From: Chroococcidiopsis sp. CCMEE 29
Lineage (GTDB): Bacteria; Cyanobacteriota; Cyanobacteriia; Cyanobacteriales; Chroococcidiopsidaceae
Length of the DNA stretch: 64,000 nt
Reading direction: 5' to 3'
Assembly: GCF_023558375.1 (NCBI RefSeq)
Contig: NZ_CP083761.1
Location: 1,539,001-1,603,000 of the forward strand
Positions within the stretch are counted from its first letter, which is position 1. Each line of letters starts with the position of its first letter. Both the position numbers and the translations under genes were made by a program. The notes under the pieces are model-generated. The model did no database searches and was not told the DNA's origin. It saw only the letters and a list, made by a program, of their open reading frames with translations. Positions 36,243-45,290 of the stretch are shown here, in pieces.

Positions 36243-37820
36243 TCAGCAAAGCCTCTTTTGCTCCCAGAGCAAAGCTGAAATTCCAATTGCAACCGCGAAC
36301 CATAGAGTAACTAAACGAATTAGGAGCGTTGCGGTGAGACTCGCAGTCTGACTTGCTCCATAAAACAAAGATAAGCTGATCATCAGCGCCTCAGTCCCAC
36401 CAATACCACCTGGCAGCAAAGATAGTGCCCCCATTAAACTTGATGCTGTGTGAATTAGTACAGCCTGATAGAGGGTAATACTCCCAGCTCCTAGATAGTG
36501 AAATATCAAATAAAGTCCTATTCCTTCCAAACCCCACGCTAGCAAAGCGAGTAATGTACTACCGATCAAAACATTAAGCTTGAGTAGAGTACTAGTACTA
36601 TCTATCAAGTTTTCTATGTTTTCAATAATCCTGTGAAGTCTACGCCATCTAGTAAAGGGCTTCAAAATTTGTTTAATTAACTTAGGCTGCTGTAGTGCAA
36701 TGATGATAGCTAGTTGCACTAAGCCAACTGCTACAACAGCTCGTCCTTGAACAACTGAGAACAGGCTTAAACAAATCAGTAACAGAACAGACAGTGCATC
36801 TGTAAACCGTTCGCAAAATAACCCAGCTAGTGTTGGTGCGACGGGAATGTTGTGACGGCGCTTGAGTAACAGCGACTTGATAGATTCTCCTGCCTTGCCT
36901 GGAGATGCAGTTAAAGCAAAGCTAGCCAAAAAGATCCGCAAGCTACTGCCTATAGGCACTTGATAGCCAACCTGTTGCAGATACCACTGCCACCGTACAA
37001 ACCTCAGACAGTAGCCAATCAAGACAAGCGACAGCAAAGCTGGAGTTAACCAAAAGGGCAATAAGTTTAATGCTGCCAAGAATTGATCGGCTCCACTAAA
37101 CAGCACAATTCCTAAATAGAGAGCCGACGCCACAACAACAGATAAAATCAATCCCCCAACCCATCTAGGAGGCAATCCTCTAGGTTCGACTGTTACAGCG
37201 TCTTGAAAGGTACGGTAATAGGGATAATTGACACAGGCAAGCAATTCCCGATCTCCTCGACTATCACCGTAGGCATATACGCAGTAACCGCTTAGATCTC
37301 CTAGTAAGGCTCTCAGTCGGCCAACTTTTTCTCTGCCATAGCAGTTCTTTTGCAGAATTCGCCCCGTCAAGAGACCAGCTCGGGCTTCTAGTTGAGTGCC
37401 AATTACCTGGTCAAACCCCATCGTTTGCGCCCAAGGGAGTAAGTAAGCTTCCAAAGAAGCACTAACAAGTACAATCTGATGTCCTTGTTCCTGATGCCAA
37501 CCTAGACGCTGCAAAGCCTCAGGACGAAGCAATTTAGGTATTTTCTGAGCTGCAAAGCGTTGCCCTAGCTGTTGCAGTTTCTCCTCTGACAAACCTGAAA
37601 GGAAATAGGCTAATACCGTTTCCTTTGCTCGCCAGTTCTGCACCAAGTGCAGGGCATATCCCACCAAAACGGGACTGAGGATAAACAGTCCCCACCAAAA
37701 CCGGGATGGTCCTACAACCACCTTGAGAAACGGGAAGAACGAGTCCCGATCGGTCAAAGTACCATCAAAATCAAATATTGCTATGGTGGGCAGTGATTGT
37801 AAACTAGGTGGATCTTTCAT
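36243..37820 (-). CDS. HAD-IB phosphatase fused to UPF0104 (LPG-synthase/AglD-type) membrane domain
   Basis: 525 residues. Residues 1-210 are a HAD-IB phosphatase with the catalytic IFDFDGTLTD, LVSASLEAY and YAYGDSRGDRE. From about 220 to the end there are eight or more membrane helices with TASPGKAGESIKSLLLKRR and SLLPGGIGGTEALM, signatures of the UPF0104 flippase-like family. Its start overlaps the preceding DprE2-like gene by 4 bp (ATGA), indicating translational coupling. A soluble phosphatase joined to a lipid-handling membrane domain suggests dephosphorylation and flipping or transfer of a polyprenyl-linked sugar. The fusion was not familiar to me. Confidence 0.86.
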   Translation of the reverse strand: MKDPPSLQSLPTIAIFDFDGTLTDRDSFFPFLKVVVGPSRFWWGLFILSPVLVGYALHLVQNWRAKETVLAYFLSGLSEEKLQQLGQRFAAQKIPKLLRPEALQRLGWHQEQGHQIVLVSASLEAYLLPWAQTMGFDQVIGTQLEARAGLLTGRILQKNCYGREKVGRLRALLGDLSGYCVYAYGDSRGDRELLACVNYPYYRTFQDAVTVEPRGLPPRWVGGLILSVVVASALYLGIVLFSGADQFLAALNLLPFWLTPALLSLVLIGYCLRFVRWQWYLQQVGYQVPIGSSLRIFLASFALTASPGKAGESIKSLLLKRRHNIPVAPTLAGLFCERFTDALSVLLLICLSLFSVVQGRAVVAVGLVQLAIIIALQQPKLIKQILKPFTRWRRLHRIIENIENLIDSTSTLLKLNVLIGSTLLALLAWGLEGIGLYLIFHYLGAGSITLYQAVLIHTASSLMGALSLLPGGIGGTEALMISLSLFYGASQTASLTATLLIRLVTLWFAVAIGISALLWEQKRLC

Positions 37821-38560
37821 AGCTTCAACCGCTTAAACAAAGGCTCAGGGATGAAGCGAATGATCAGCATAATCCAGAACCAGAACCAGGGAACATAGAC
37901 AATGTTCTTCTGCTTCTGTAAAGCTTTCATGACAGCGATCGCTACTTGCTCAGGACTAGCCACTAAAAACATCCCTGGCTTGCCAAAGGTCATTTTGGTA
38001 TCTACGAAGCCCGGTTTGACGGTCAACACGCGTACATTAGATTTAGACAGACGATTGCGTAGTCCTTGAAGAAACAAATGTAGAGCACCTTTAGCAGACC
38101 CATAGACGTAATTGCTTTGACGCCCTCGGTCTCCAGCTACAGAAGCTAAGCCAATGATAAAACCATGTTTCTGTTGTTCCAGGTGGTTTGCTACGTGAGT
38201 TAAAATAGATACAACTCCTGTGTAGTTGGAGTGGATGATGCCCTGGGCATGGTCAAAGTCTGTCTGAGCCTTGTGCTGGTCACCCAACTCTCCTAAAGCT
38301 ACAACGACGCCATCTAAACGACCTAACTTATAGGTAACCTTTTGAAGCAAGTCAATGTGAGATTGATAATCTTCTGCCTCAAAAGCACTCCAAGACACGG
38401 GAGACGAATAGCGGAGGGCTATGTCCCTAGCAACCCGCTCGGCTTCGAAGACATCACGAGCCGTTAGATGTAATGTCGCTCCCTGCTGGACCATTTTGCT
38501 TGCGAGAGCCCGGGCAATACTGGAAGTAGCTCCTACCACGAGAACAGCTTTTCCTTTCAT
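37817..38560 (-). CDS. SDR family reductase, DprE2-like
   Basis: 248 residues. GATSSIARALA is the NAD(P) motif, YVYGSAKGAL the active-site Tyr-X3-Lys, and TVKPGFVDTKMT the segment after it. By sequence pattern and by its position it resembles DprE2, which completes the 2-epimerisation of decaprenyl-phosphoryl ribose to arabinose with DprE1. The start ATG overlaps the DprE1-like stop (ATGA). Substrate lipid in a cyanobacterium is unknown. Confidence 0.8.
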   Translation of the reverse strand: MKGKAVLVVGATSSIARALASKMVQQGATLHLTARDVFEAERVARDIALRYSSPVSWSAFEAEDYQSHIDLLQKVTYKLGRLDGVVVALGELGDQHKAQTDFDHAQGIIHSNYTGVVSILTHVANHLEQQKHGFIIGLASVAGDRGRQSNYVYGSAKGALHLFLQGLRNRLSKSNVRVLTVKPGFVDTKMTFGKPGMFLVASPEQVAIAVMKALQKQKNIVYVPWFWFWIMLIIRFIPEPLFKRLKL

Positions 38561-39933
38561 ATTGACTGGATCTGCAAACGCTTGGACAAAGCAGAGGAGA
38601 ACAGGTTGTGTGGGTCTAGTTTGGACTTCACCTCTAGCCACTTGGGAAAGTTAGGATACATCTTGCGGAAGGATTCCGCACTTAAGCGAGCATCTTTAGC
38701 AAGATATACTCGACCACCATAATGAATAACGATTTGGTCAAGCTCATCCAAAAATTTCCATAATCCGGGCTTGAGGGGCATATCTAAAGCTAGGGTATAG
38801 CCAGACATGGGAAAAGATAGCCATCCTTCTTGCTGACCTAAGCGTTTTAGCACTCCTAAGAAAGAGCCCCAACCTTTCTGGCTACAAAGCTTTAAGACTT
38901 TCACCAATGCTTCTCGACTGACCTCAGTAGGCAATACGCATTGATACTGGATAAATCCTCCTCTGCCATAAAGTCGGTTCCAATTCCACAAAAAGTCTAA
39001 TGGGTAGAAGAAGGAGTCGTAATCAACAACTGAGTAGGCAAATCGAGAGCACTGGCGATTATAGTAAAATGCATTGAAGCGATTCATGGTGTAGCGGTTA
39101 AGCAGTCCAGTCGGTAGGTCAAACCCAACCGTGAATCGGCGTTTGGGTTTTACATCTAAAGGCTTTGCTTGCTGCTCGCGATCGAGATTTTTGCTCTCAG
39201 CATGATTGCCGAACGTCAAAATACTCCGACCTAATGATTCTCCTGATGCTAGACAGTCAATCCAAGCTGCAGAATACTGGTATTGCTGTTCGTACTGGTG
39301 GAAAAGGGCGATCGCCTCATCTAAGTTCTTTGCTTTGATGCTGAGGGATCTGATATACGCTGTTTGAATTGGGCGTAAGGAAAACTCTACCTCAGTAATG
39401 ATTCCTGTGAGTCCCATCCCTCCGACTGTTGCCCAGAATAGCTCGCTGTTGTAATTGCGGGAACAGTGTACAGTTTCTCCAGATGCCAGAATCAGTTTTA
39501 AGCTCTGCACATAATGGGAAAAAGAACCATCTCGATGATGGTTTTTGCCATGAACGTCAAAGGCAACAGCGCCACCAACTGTGACAAATTTCGTCCCTGG
39601 AGTTACCGCTGGAAACCAGCCCCTGGGTACGAAAACTTCTAAAATCTCTTCAATCGTGACTCCCGCCTCACAGCAGAGAACTCCTGTCTGCTGGTCGAAG
39701 GCCAGCATGCGGTTCAAACGTTCAGTTAGTACAGTCTGACCTTTTGGGGTGAGTGCTGCATCTCCGTAGCTACGACCTGCACCTTTAGGCAGAACAGTCT
39801 GAGATTCTTGAATTATGTTCTTTAAGGATGAAATTTTTTCCGGCCGCTGCAGGTAGCTTTTAACAACAGGATATCTGCCCCAGCCTGACAGGGCTACCTC
39901 ACGGGCTGAATTCTGACAACGAGCTTTTGGCAC
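38557..39933 (-). CDS. FAD-dependent oxidoreductase, DprE1-like
   Basis: 458 residues with a GTG start. FAD-binding LPKGAGRSYGDAAL and GGAVAFDVHGKNHHRDGSF, then FWATVGGMGLTGI, closely follow mycobacterial DprE1 as I remember it, including GGRVYLAKDAR with the catalytic Lys. At the position of the Cys targeted by covalent inhibitors in the mycobacterial enzyme (WNICVDFP) this protein has YTLALDMP, i.e. Ala. With the next two genes it forms a coupled operon. It would oxidise the 2-OH of a polyprenyl-phosphoryl pentose. Element copy g is 307 bp upstream, with repeats inserted between. Confidence 0.87.
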   Translation of the reverse strand: MPKARCQNSAREVALSGWGRYPVVKSYLQRPEKISSLKNIIQESQTVLPKGAGRSYGDAALTPKGQTVLTERLNRMLAFDQQTGVLCCEAGVTIEEILEVFVPRGWFPAVTPGTKFVTVGGAVAFDVHGKNHHRDGSFSHYVQSLKLILASGETVHCSRNYNSELFWATVGGMGLTGIITEVEFSLRPIQTAYIRSLSIKAKNLDEAIALFHQYEQQYQYSAAWIDCLASGESLGRSILTFGNHAESKNLDREQQAKPLDVKPKRRFTVGFDLPTGLLNRYTMNRFNAFYYNRQCSRFAYSVVDYDSFFYPLDFLWNWNRLYGRGGFIQYQCVLPTEVSREALVKVLKLCSQKGWGSFLGVLKRLGQQEGWLSFPMSGYTLALDMPLKPGLWKFLDELDQIVIHYGGRVYLAKDARLSAESFRKMYPNFPKWLEVKSKLDPHNLFSSALSKRLQIQSI

Positions 39934-40036
39934 TATCGATAAGTAGGAGGTTTTGAGGGAATTGCTAGGACTTTTGACAAGATAATGACGCGGGGACGCG
40001 GAGAACCATCAGAAGGGGATTCGTACCCCTCATACC

Positions 40037-40066
40037 ATTTTGGATTTTAGATTTTGGATTGTGAAA
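40037..40066. repeat. AT-rich tandem repeat (TTTTGGATTTTAGA type)
   Basis: Two units of ATTTTGGATTTTAG with variations. The same repeat is found in coding sequence at 48723-48756, where it encodes KIQNLKSKI, and at the end of the SDR gene (1689-1712). Confidence 0.65.
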
Positions 40067-40239
40067 TCCCTATGGATAGGTAGTTTCGGCGATTCAAATG
40101 TTGCAACAATAAAACAAAATGGGATCAGTAATGGGCAGAGAACCAAATTGCTGCGATCGAGAAACATCGGCTCCTTTCCGGGTCTTCTTTGGTCAAGTAG
40201 TATTCTCAATAAGTACGAGTATGATCTGCTAACAAGCCA

Positions 40240-40275
40240 AATTTGTCGATACAGAAAAGTTCAGCAGTTTTCTAG
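40240..40275 (-). promoter_or_regulatory. conserved intergenic element, copy g
   Basis: It has AATTTGTCGATACAG, AAAAGTTCAG and CAGTTTTCTAG on the plus strand. It precedes the DprE1-DprE2-HAD/UPF0104-sigma factor unit. The leader blocks of copies a, c and e are not visible, but two repeats lie between element and gene. Confidence 0.68.
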
Positions 40276-40339
40276 CCTCGTCGGGTAGAATGAGTAATTG
40301 ACAATACCCTACAACACAAACTCAAATACCATTAAACTA

Positions 40340-40640
40340 GAGTGGCTATCAGGATGGCTATCAGAGGTACGATACACAGCAGGCAGAGAGTCCCACAAGG
40401 CTGCTTGTTGGCTTATGCGATTTCCGATCTAGCGCCCAACAATCTCACGGGTTACAACATTAATTGCTAACCAGACCCATTATTCATTGTTTTTGTTTTT
40501 GACAGATGATCAAAGTTCATTCCTCTGAACGACAGGTGCGATCGCTTTTGACCACAGCATCGGAGTTGACAGGTTGGACAAGATGGCAGGTCTTCGGGCA
40601 TGAGTCAACGCTCAAACGATAGTCTCTACTATTCTCATTC
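40340..40640 (-). mobile_element. IS1-family transposase remnant
   Basis: On the minus strand, with stops and substitutions, the fragment reads VKNKNNE, stop, WVWLAINVVTREIVGR, stop, IGNRISQQAALWDSLPAVYR. This is the conserved core of cyanobacterial IS1-type transposases (WVWLA then REIVG then LWQSLP). Two in-frame stops and missing ends show it is dead. Boundaries are approximate. Confidence 0.7.
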
Positions 40641-40767
40641 TTATCCTTTCTTTTTGAGGACTACCCAAATGTGAAATCTCATAATAATAAATCTGACCTC
40701 AAATCTTAGTGACCAGGAGACTTTTCAAGCAAGGCAATTGCTAATCCACTAATACTTGAAGGAATAT

Positions 40768-42777
40768 TCAATTTTGCTGAATTGCAATTTTGTGAAAGTA
40801 ATCAAGTGTTTCCCGTGCTTCTTTCTTATGGCAGTAGCCCTTTGCAGTTATGAATCCATTTTCCACTAAGGAAGACTTGAGATTTTCATCACTCAAAATT
40901 TCAGTTATAGCTTTGGCAAATAACTTCGGTTGCTTTGGTGGGACTAAAAGACAGTTTTTCTTGTCTACAGCGTATTCAGTCACACCACCTAGACTTGTCA
41001 AAACACAGGCAGTACCACATGCCATTGCTTCTAAAGCTGGACGACCAAAACCCTGGAACTCGGAGCCGTCTAGAAATACATCTGCAATTGAGTAGAGTTC
41101 TGCAAGCTTGTCCTGATCTAAAACTATTCCTTCATTGCGAAACTCAAACGGAATATTATATACTTTTAAATGTTCGTCGCCAAATAGAATAATCTCCACT
41201 TCTGGTATTGCTTCCTTAACTAACTGTAAAGCCTCAATTGTATGAGAAAAGCCTCGTCTCGTTATCCTTGGACGAGTTATTGCAATAACAGTTGGATGTT
41301 TAGGTTTACAAATCTCTCTTGGATAGAATAGGCTCAAGTCCATCCCCAAAGGAATTTTTGTTACTTCATAGCCGTCTTGTGCTAATAATCGTGCCAGCCA
41401 GTCAGATTTCACAATTTTGTTAGGAATTAGTTCATAAGTTGCCTTAACTTGTGCACGTTTGCTTGGGTCACTTTCAGGATAAAACCAACTTTCATAGTCT
41501 TGGATAAAGTAAACTCCTGTCTTGACCCGACCAGTTTTTACAATGTCAGTAACCCAAGGAGCTGTTGTCCAGAAAGTGGCAATTGCAATATCAGATTCGG
41601 GAAAATTATTTAATAATTCTGGCAAGCCATGGAAGATAATTGGCTGAGTAAAAAATTTCCATTCATCTACTTGGGGATTAAATGATGGAGCAACGATGCG
41701 TGCTTCAACACCGAGGAGAATCAACTCGTTCACGAGTTGAATGACTGAAAAAATGCCACCTGATATATTAAAGCCTGGTAGTACGTAGGTCACTCGCAGA
41801 CTTCTAGGTCGTGTCACTTTTGCAACAAAGCTTGGCGTAACAACATCATGCTTCGCATTTGGTAATTGGCGAAGACCTTTTACTGCTTCTTTTGCCAAGC
41901 AGAACCACTGACGTTGATGCCAGTGGTGGTGTATAACATGTTTGGCTTCTTGCATTAACTGAATCGGCTCCCATTGCTGTTTGGTTGGTTGAAATAAGTC
42001 CCGAACAGGTTTCAAGGGATTTGCGCTTAGGAATGCACGAAACTGTTGTTTGTATTCTTCAGACCAACGAGCAGAAAAAATTTGCCAATTCTTGTGATAG
42101 CTAACATCTCGCTCTTGTTTGAATGAGGCTCGCCCTTTGTGGTATACATAGACGTTATCTGCAACAACTGTGCGATAGCCTCTTGTAGTTAGGCGCATAC
42201 AGAGGTCGGATTCTTCGCAGTAGCCGCAACCGTAAATTTCATCAAATAGGCCAACGTCTTCAAGTGCTGAGCGTCGCAGCAGTATGCAGAAGCCGACACC
42301 TGTGACGACATCTGGATAATTACGAGGTAAATGTTGAGCAAGCACCATATCCATGCCGTAGAAGTTGGCACCTGGCGCGATAGGGATGCTTATGCTAGAG
42401 GCATAGTTTGTTAATGGATTAACTGAGGCAATCTGGGGATCTGATTCAGCACATTTAAGTAGACGGGAAAGCCAGTTAGGTGTAACAATAACATCGCTAT
42501 TAATTAGAACTACATAAGGCGCACTACCGAGCGAAATGCCAAGATTACTTGACCGGAGAAAACCTAGGTTTCTAAGGTTACGGTGAAGGGTAATTTGGGG
42601 ATAACTTGTGTCTACCTGTTTAAGGAAAGTATGGGTAAAATTATCACTAAAATCATCAATTATATACAAATGATATGAGCTCTTTTCGAGAGTACTTAGA
42701 ATAGAATCAATGCAATCTTTAACGTATGTGAGTTGATTATAAACGGGTAATACTATATCACAGACTTTTTCTTCCAT
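40768..42777 (-). CDS. bifunctional GT2-GT4 glycosyltransferase
   Basis: 669 residues. Residues 1-260 are a family 2 domain (CDIVLPVYNQLTYVKDCI, YIIDDFSDN and GFLRSSNLGISLG, with the CEESDLCMRL acceptor motif). Residues about 330-665 are a family 4 GT-B domain (VTYVLPGFNISGGIFSVI, then FQGFGRPALEAMACGTACVL). Two transferase activities in one chain would add two sugars in sequence. ATG at 42777 is chosen; a TTG six codons earlier is possible. No element copy is seen directly upstream; 42778-43099 shows nothing I recognise apart from a weak hairpin. Confidence 0.88.
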   Translation of the reverse strand: MEEKVCDIVLPVYNQLTYVKDCIDSILSTLEKSSYHLYIIDDFSDNFTHTFLKQVDTSYPQITLHRNLRNLGFLRSSNLGISLGSAPYVVLINSDVIVTPNWLSRLLKCAESDPQIASVNPLTNYASSISIPIAPGANFYGMDMVLAQHLPRNYPDVVTGVGFCILLRRSALEDVGLFDEIYGCGYCEESDLCMRLTTRGYRTVVADNVYVYHKGRASFKQERDVSYHKNWQIFSARWSEEYKQQFRAFLSANPLKPVRDLFQPTKQQWEPIQLMQEAKHVIHHHWHQRQWFCLAKEAVKGLRQLPNAKHDVVTPSFVAKVTRPRSLRVTYVLPGFNISGGIFSVIQLVNELILLGVEARIVAPSFNPQVDEWKFFTQPIIFHGLPELLNNFPESDIAIATFWTTAPWVTDIVKTGRVKTGVYFIQDYESWFYPESDPSKRAQVKATYELIPNKIVKSDWLARLLAQDGYEVTKIPLGMDLSLFYPREICKPKHPTVIAITRPRITRRGFSHTIEALQLVKEAIPEVEIILFGDEHLKVYNIPFEFRNEGIVLDQDKLAELYSIADVFLDGSEFQGFGRPALEAMACGTACVLTSLGGVTEYAVDKKNCLLVPPKQPKLFAKAITEILSDENLKSSLVENGFITAKGYCHKKEARETLDYFHKIAIQQN

Positions 42778-43099
42778 CTTGACTAACAAGTACAATACTT
42801 AAGGATATAGGTGAGTTTTGCCAGCTGAAGTGAACCACTACATTAGCAAAGTCTTGACGCAACGGTTGGAGAAAACCAGCGGTATCCTATGGCAACAGAA
42901 AGGTGCAACGACAAAAAAAATTCCACCTGTAAAAAATCCGTTGATGAGGTTGTGTGAGGAGGGAACTAGGGTTAGTGCCACAGCTGATTAAGTATGGAGA
43001 CTATAAGCAGACTCTAAGCCTTACTACCGCAGGTTTTCTAACTCGTCATTCTTTAGTGAGGCTAATTACTAAAGCCCCTGTCCGCTACATCTGTCAATT
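42778..43099. other. 322-bp intergenic region
   Basis: It has a weak inverted repeat CTTTAGT / ACTAAAG at 43051-43074, 26 bp past the stop of the methyltransferase-propeller gene, which may terminate it. Otherwise I see nothing, and no copy of the eight-copy element. Confidence 0.45.
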
Positions 43100-45193
43100 C
43101 TAATGCTTTGAGCAAATCAACGAAAAATTTACAGCAGGATTACCTTTTATAGCTTGGAGGGGCCACTCAGCAACGATGGCTTCTGCAGGGGCTGGGTTAC
43201 CTGCATGACCATCTGCTCTGAAGCCGCAGAACTGAAGGTATAGAGAAAGAACTCCTCGCTCCACAAGCGCCGAAGTATCAATAACCGGCTCATAGTAACC
43301 AAGGTCTTCATTCCACAGTTTGCAGAAACCTCCAGTTTCAAAAGCGTAATCGGGAGGGAAAAGAATGTATGCCATGAGAGCTCCAGAATGTTCATGAGAA
43401 CGGAACAGCAGGTAAAGACAGTCATCTTTGTCACATACGACTATAGGTCTGCTGAGCGGTATCGGTAGGGTACCTCTCCCCGAGAGATGGAAGCGCGTGG
43501 TATTGCAGTATGATTGCTGGACGCGCCAAGTGCGTCCAGTATAGAAAATAATGCCGATCTGGGGAACTCCATCCAGATCGTTCCAGTACCCAGCATAAAC
43601 AGGCCAACCTTGGCGTGTAAAACAGGCTCCAGTTTGATTGATAAGATTACCATCAAACGGAACTGCATGCACCGTTTCTGAAGTCTGTGGGGTAACGGGA
43701 CGTGCCAGCGAAAAGCCACCTATTGTCTCTAACGTTTGCAGACCATCGTGGCTTTCTGCATAGTAGACGCCCGCGTTAATGACACGCTCTTCTGGTCCAG
43801 CACCCCTGAGAAGTCGCCATACATAGAAGAGGCCAACACAGCCGTCTTCTCCAACTACCGGAACATTAATATATGGCGTTGCTCCCCCTGGCTGATTGAG
43901 AGGGCCGGTCAGTAAGGGTAAGCTGTCGGCTATCCAGCAATCCTTATCAATGTCATAACGCTTAATAGACAGGTCACCACCAGGCAAACCGCCCACGCGG
44001 TGAAGTAGTAAGAGATCGCCATTCCTCAAAGAAACAAAGGTCGGATAGGTGAGCTTTTCATCGTCTTCCCTCTGCTCGTCGAGTGGCTTGATCTCAAACT
44101 GTTCCACAGAATACGGTTCGACCGATCTTGCATAAATCATTTTTGAGATGTGCCCACCAAGAGCAACGTGGAGCCGCCCGGTTCGGTCTGCAGCCATGCT
44201 TATGATATTGTGGGCATCAAAGGGCTTCTTAGAATTGGGGATCTTTCCCCATCGCAGCCTATTATCTTTCAAATCACGGGCAAAAAAGACAGCATCTCCT
44301 GACGGGTCATAGAAGCCGCCAAACTGGATACCAGCATGCGTGAACAATCCTTTACTTCGGAATGGAGTGCAGTTGACCGAATTGCACCCCCAAGCCTTAC
44401 CTAGATTGTACAAAGAAGATGGCTGGATGATTGAAATCGCATGTTCCTTGGTCTCGCTCTTGCCATTGTTGTGTAGCCTGCTGGAAGCCCAGCTCACAGT
44501 TTGGGACTTGACCCGATAGAAAATTGTATTATAGTCGAGCTTGCTCCAGGAGTCAGAAGGGAGCCCAATCGCCTCGAGCTGTTCTTTACTGAACCAGTCT
44601 GTAGGAAAAATGTAGGGCTGGTCACTTCCCCAAACCTTTCTGAGTAGGTTGAGAATGTCACGCTGACCGAAAATTCGAACATGGTCGTGCTGGCCGAAAA
44701 GGCGTGCTCGATCTATATCTGTTAAATTTGGCGAAAGATCCTCGAGCGTTTCTTCTCCTCGGATCGGGACAGAGAAGAATTGTTGCCCTCCATAGGCGAG
44801 AATTCGATCAAGCTCAGTGAGCACATCTTCCACAGAGCAACATACATGCTCAAGGACATGATTGTGAATAATTACGTCGAAAGATTGGCAAGGAAGTTTT
44901 CTCAGGTCGTGGCACATATCAACCTGATAGATTCGTGTGTAGGAGCTCTTGTAGCGTGTCAGGTCAAGATCGCAAGGGGTGTAGAGTTCACCAGAGAGTT
45001 CAGAAAACTTCTTAACCAAACCCCACTCAGGCGCAAAGTGAAGCACACGTAGTCCGGGTCTTAACAGGCGGAGACGATTGAGTACCATCCAAAGTAACCG
45101 CGTACGCTCGACTGATAGACAACCAGTACAACGCGCATGCAGCCGACCATTGAACTCGACAAATTCTAGAGAGCCGCAGATAGGACAGTGCAT
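43100..45193 (-). CDS. zinc-ribbon methyltransferase fused to a BNR_4-type beta-propeller
   Basis: 697 residues. Residues 1-25 hold two Cys-X2-Cys pairs (HCPICG and CTGC), a small zinc ribbon. A class I methyltransferase follows (about 30-205), with VLHFAPEWGL in place of the usual glycine motif and IHNHVLEHV after it. From about 285 to 695 there is a beta-rich domain with DAHNIISMAADRTGRLHVAL and a run of similar strands, the pattern of BNR_4 propellers found in sialidase- and ulvan-lyase-like proteins. I know of neither half fused to the other. It could bind or cut the glycan that its methyltransferase half modifies. No signal peptide is present. Confidence 0.72.
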   Translation of the reverse strand: MHCPICGSLEFVEFNGRLHARCTGCLSVERTRLLWMVLNRLRLLRPGLRVLHFAPEWGLVKKFSELSGELYTPCDLDLTRYKSSYTRIYQVDMCHDLRKLPCQSFDVIIHNHVLEHVCCSVEDVLTELDRILAYGGQQFFSVPIRGEETLEDLSPNLTDIDRARLFGQHDHVRIFGQRDILNLLRKVWGSDQPYIFPTDWFSKEQLEAIGLPSDSWSKLDYNTIFYRVKSQTVSWASSRLHNNGKSETKEHAISIIQPSSLYNLGKAWGCNSVNCTPFRSKGLFTHAGIQFGGFYDPSGDAVFFARDLKDNRLRWGKIPNSKKPFDAHNIISMAADRTGRLHVALGGHISKMIYARSVEPYSVEQFEIKPLDEQREDDEKLTYPTFVSLRNGDLLLLHRVGGLPGGDLSIKRYDIDKDCWIADSLPLLTGPLNQPGGATPYINVPVVGEDGCVGLFYVWRLLRGAGPEERVINAGVYYAESHDGLQTLETIGGFSLARPVTPQTSETVHAVPFDGNLINQTGACFTRQGWPVYAGYWNDLDGVPQIGIIFYTGRTWRVQQSYCNTTRFHLSGRGTLPIPLSRPIVVCDKDDCLYLLFRSHEHSGALMAYILFPPDYAFETGGFCKLWNEDLGYYEPVIDTSALVERGVLSLYLQFCGFRADGHAGNPAPAEAIVAEWPLQAIKGNPAVNFSLICSKH

Positions 45194-45290
45194 AGGACTT
45201 CATTTCAATTTGAGAAAATCTAGGTAATGACAAGGACTTGAGTCCCTGGCTCTTTGATTTCAAGGTAGGTCTATTGAACGTCTCCAACCT

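Larger units (their letters stand above)
39934..40767. other. 834-bp intergenic region: repeats, element copy g, IS1 remnant
   Basis: From left to right: a GCGTC repeat (39986-40004), an AT-rich repeat (40037-40066), element copy g (40240-40275) and an IS1-type transposase fragment (40340-40640). No intact gene. Confidence 0.65.
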
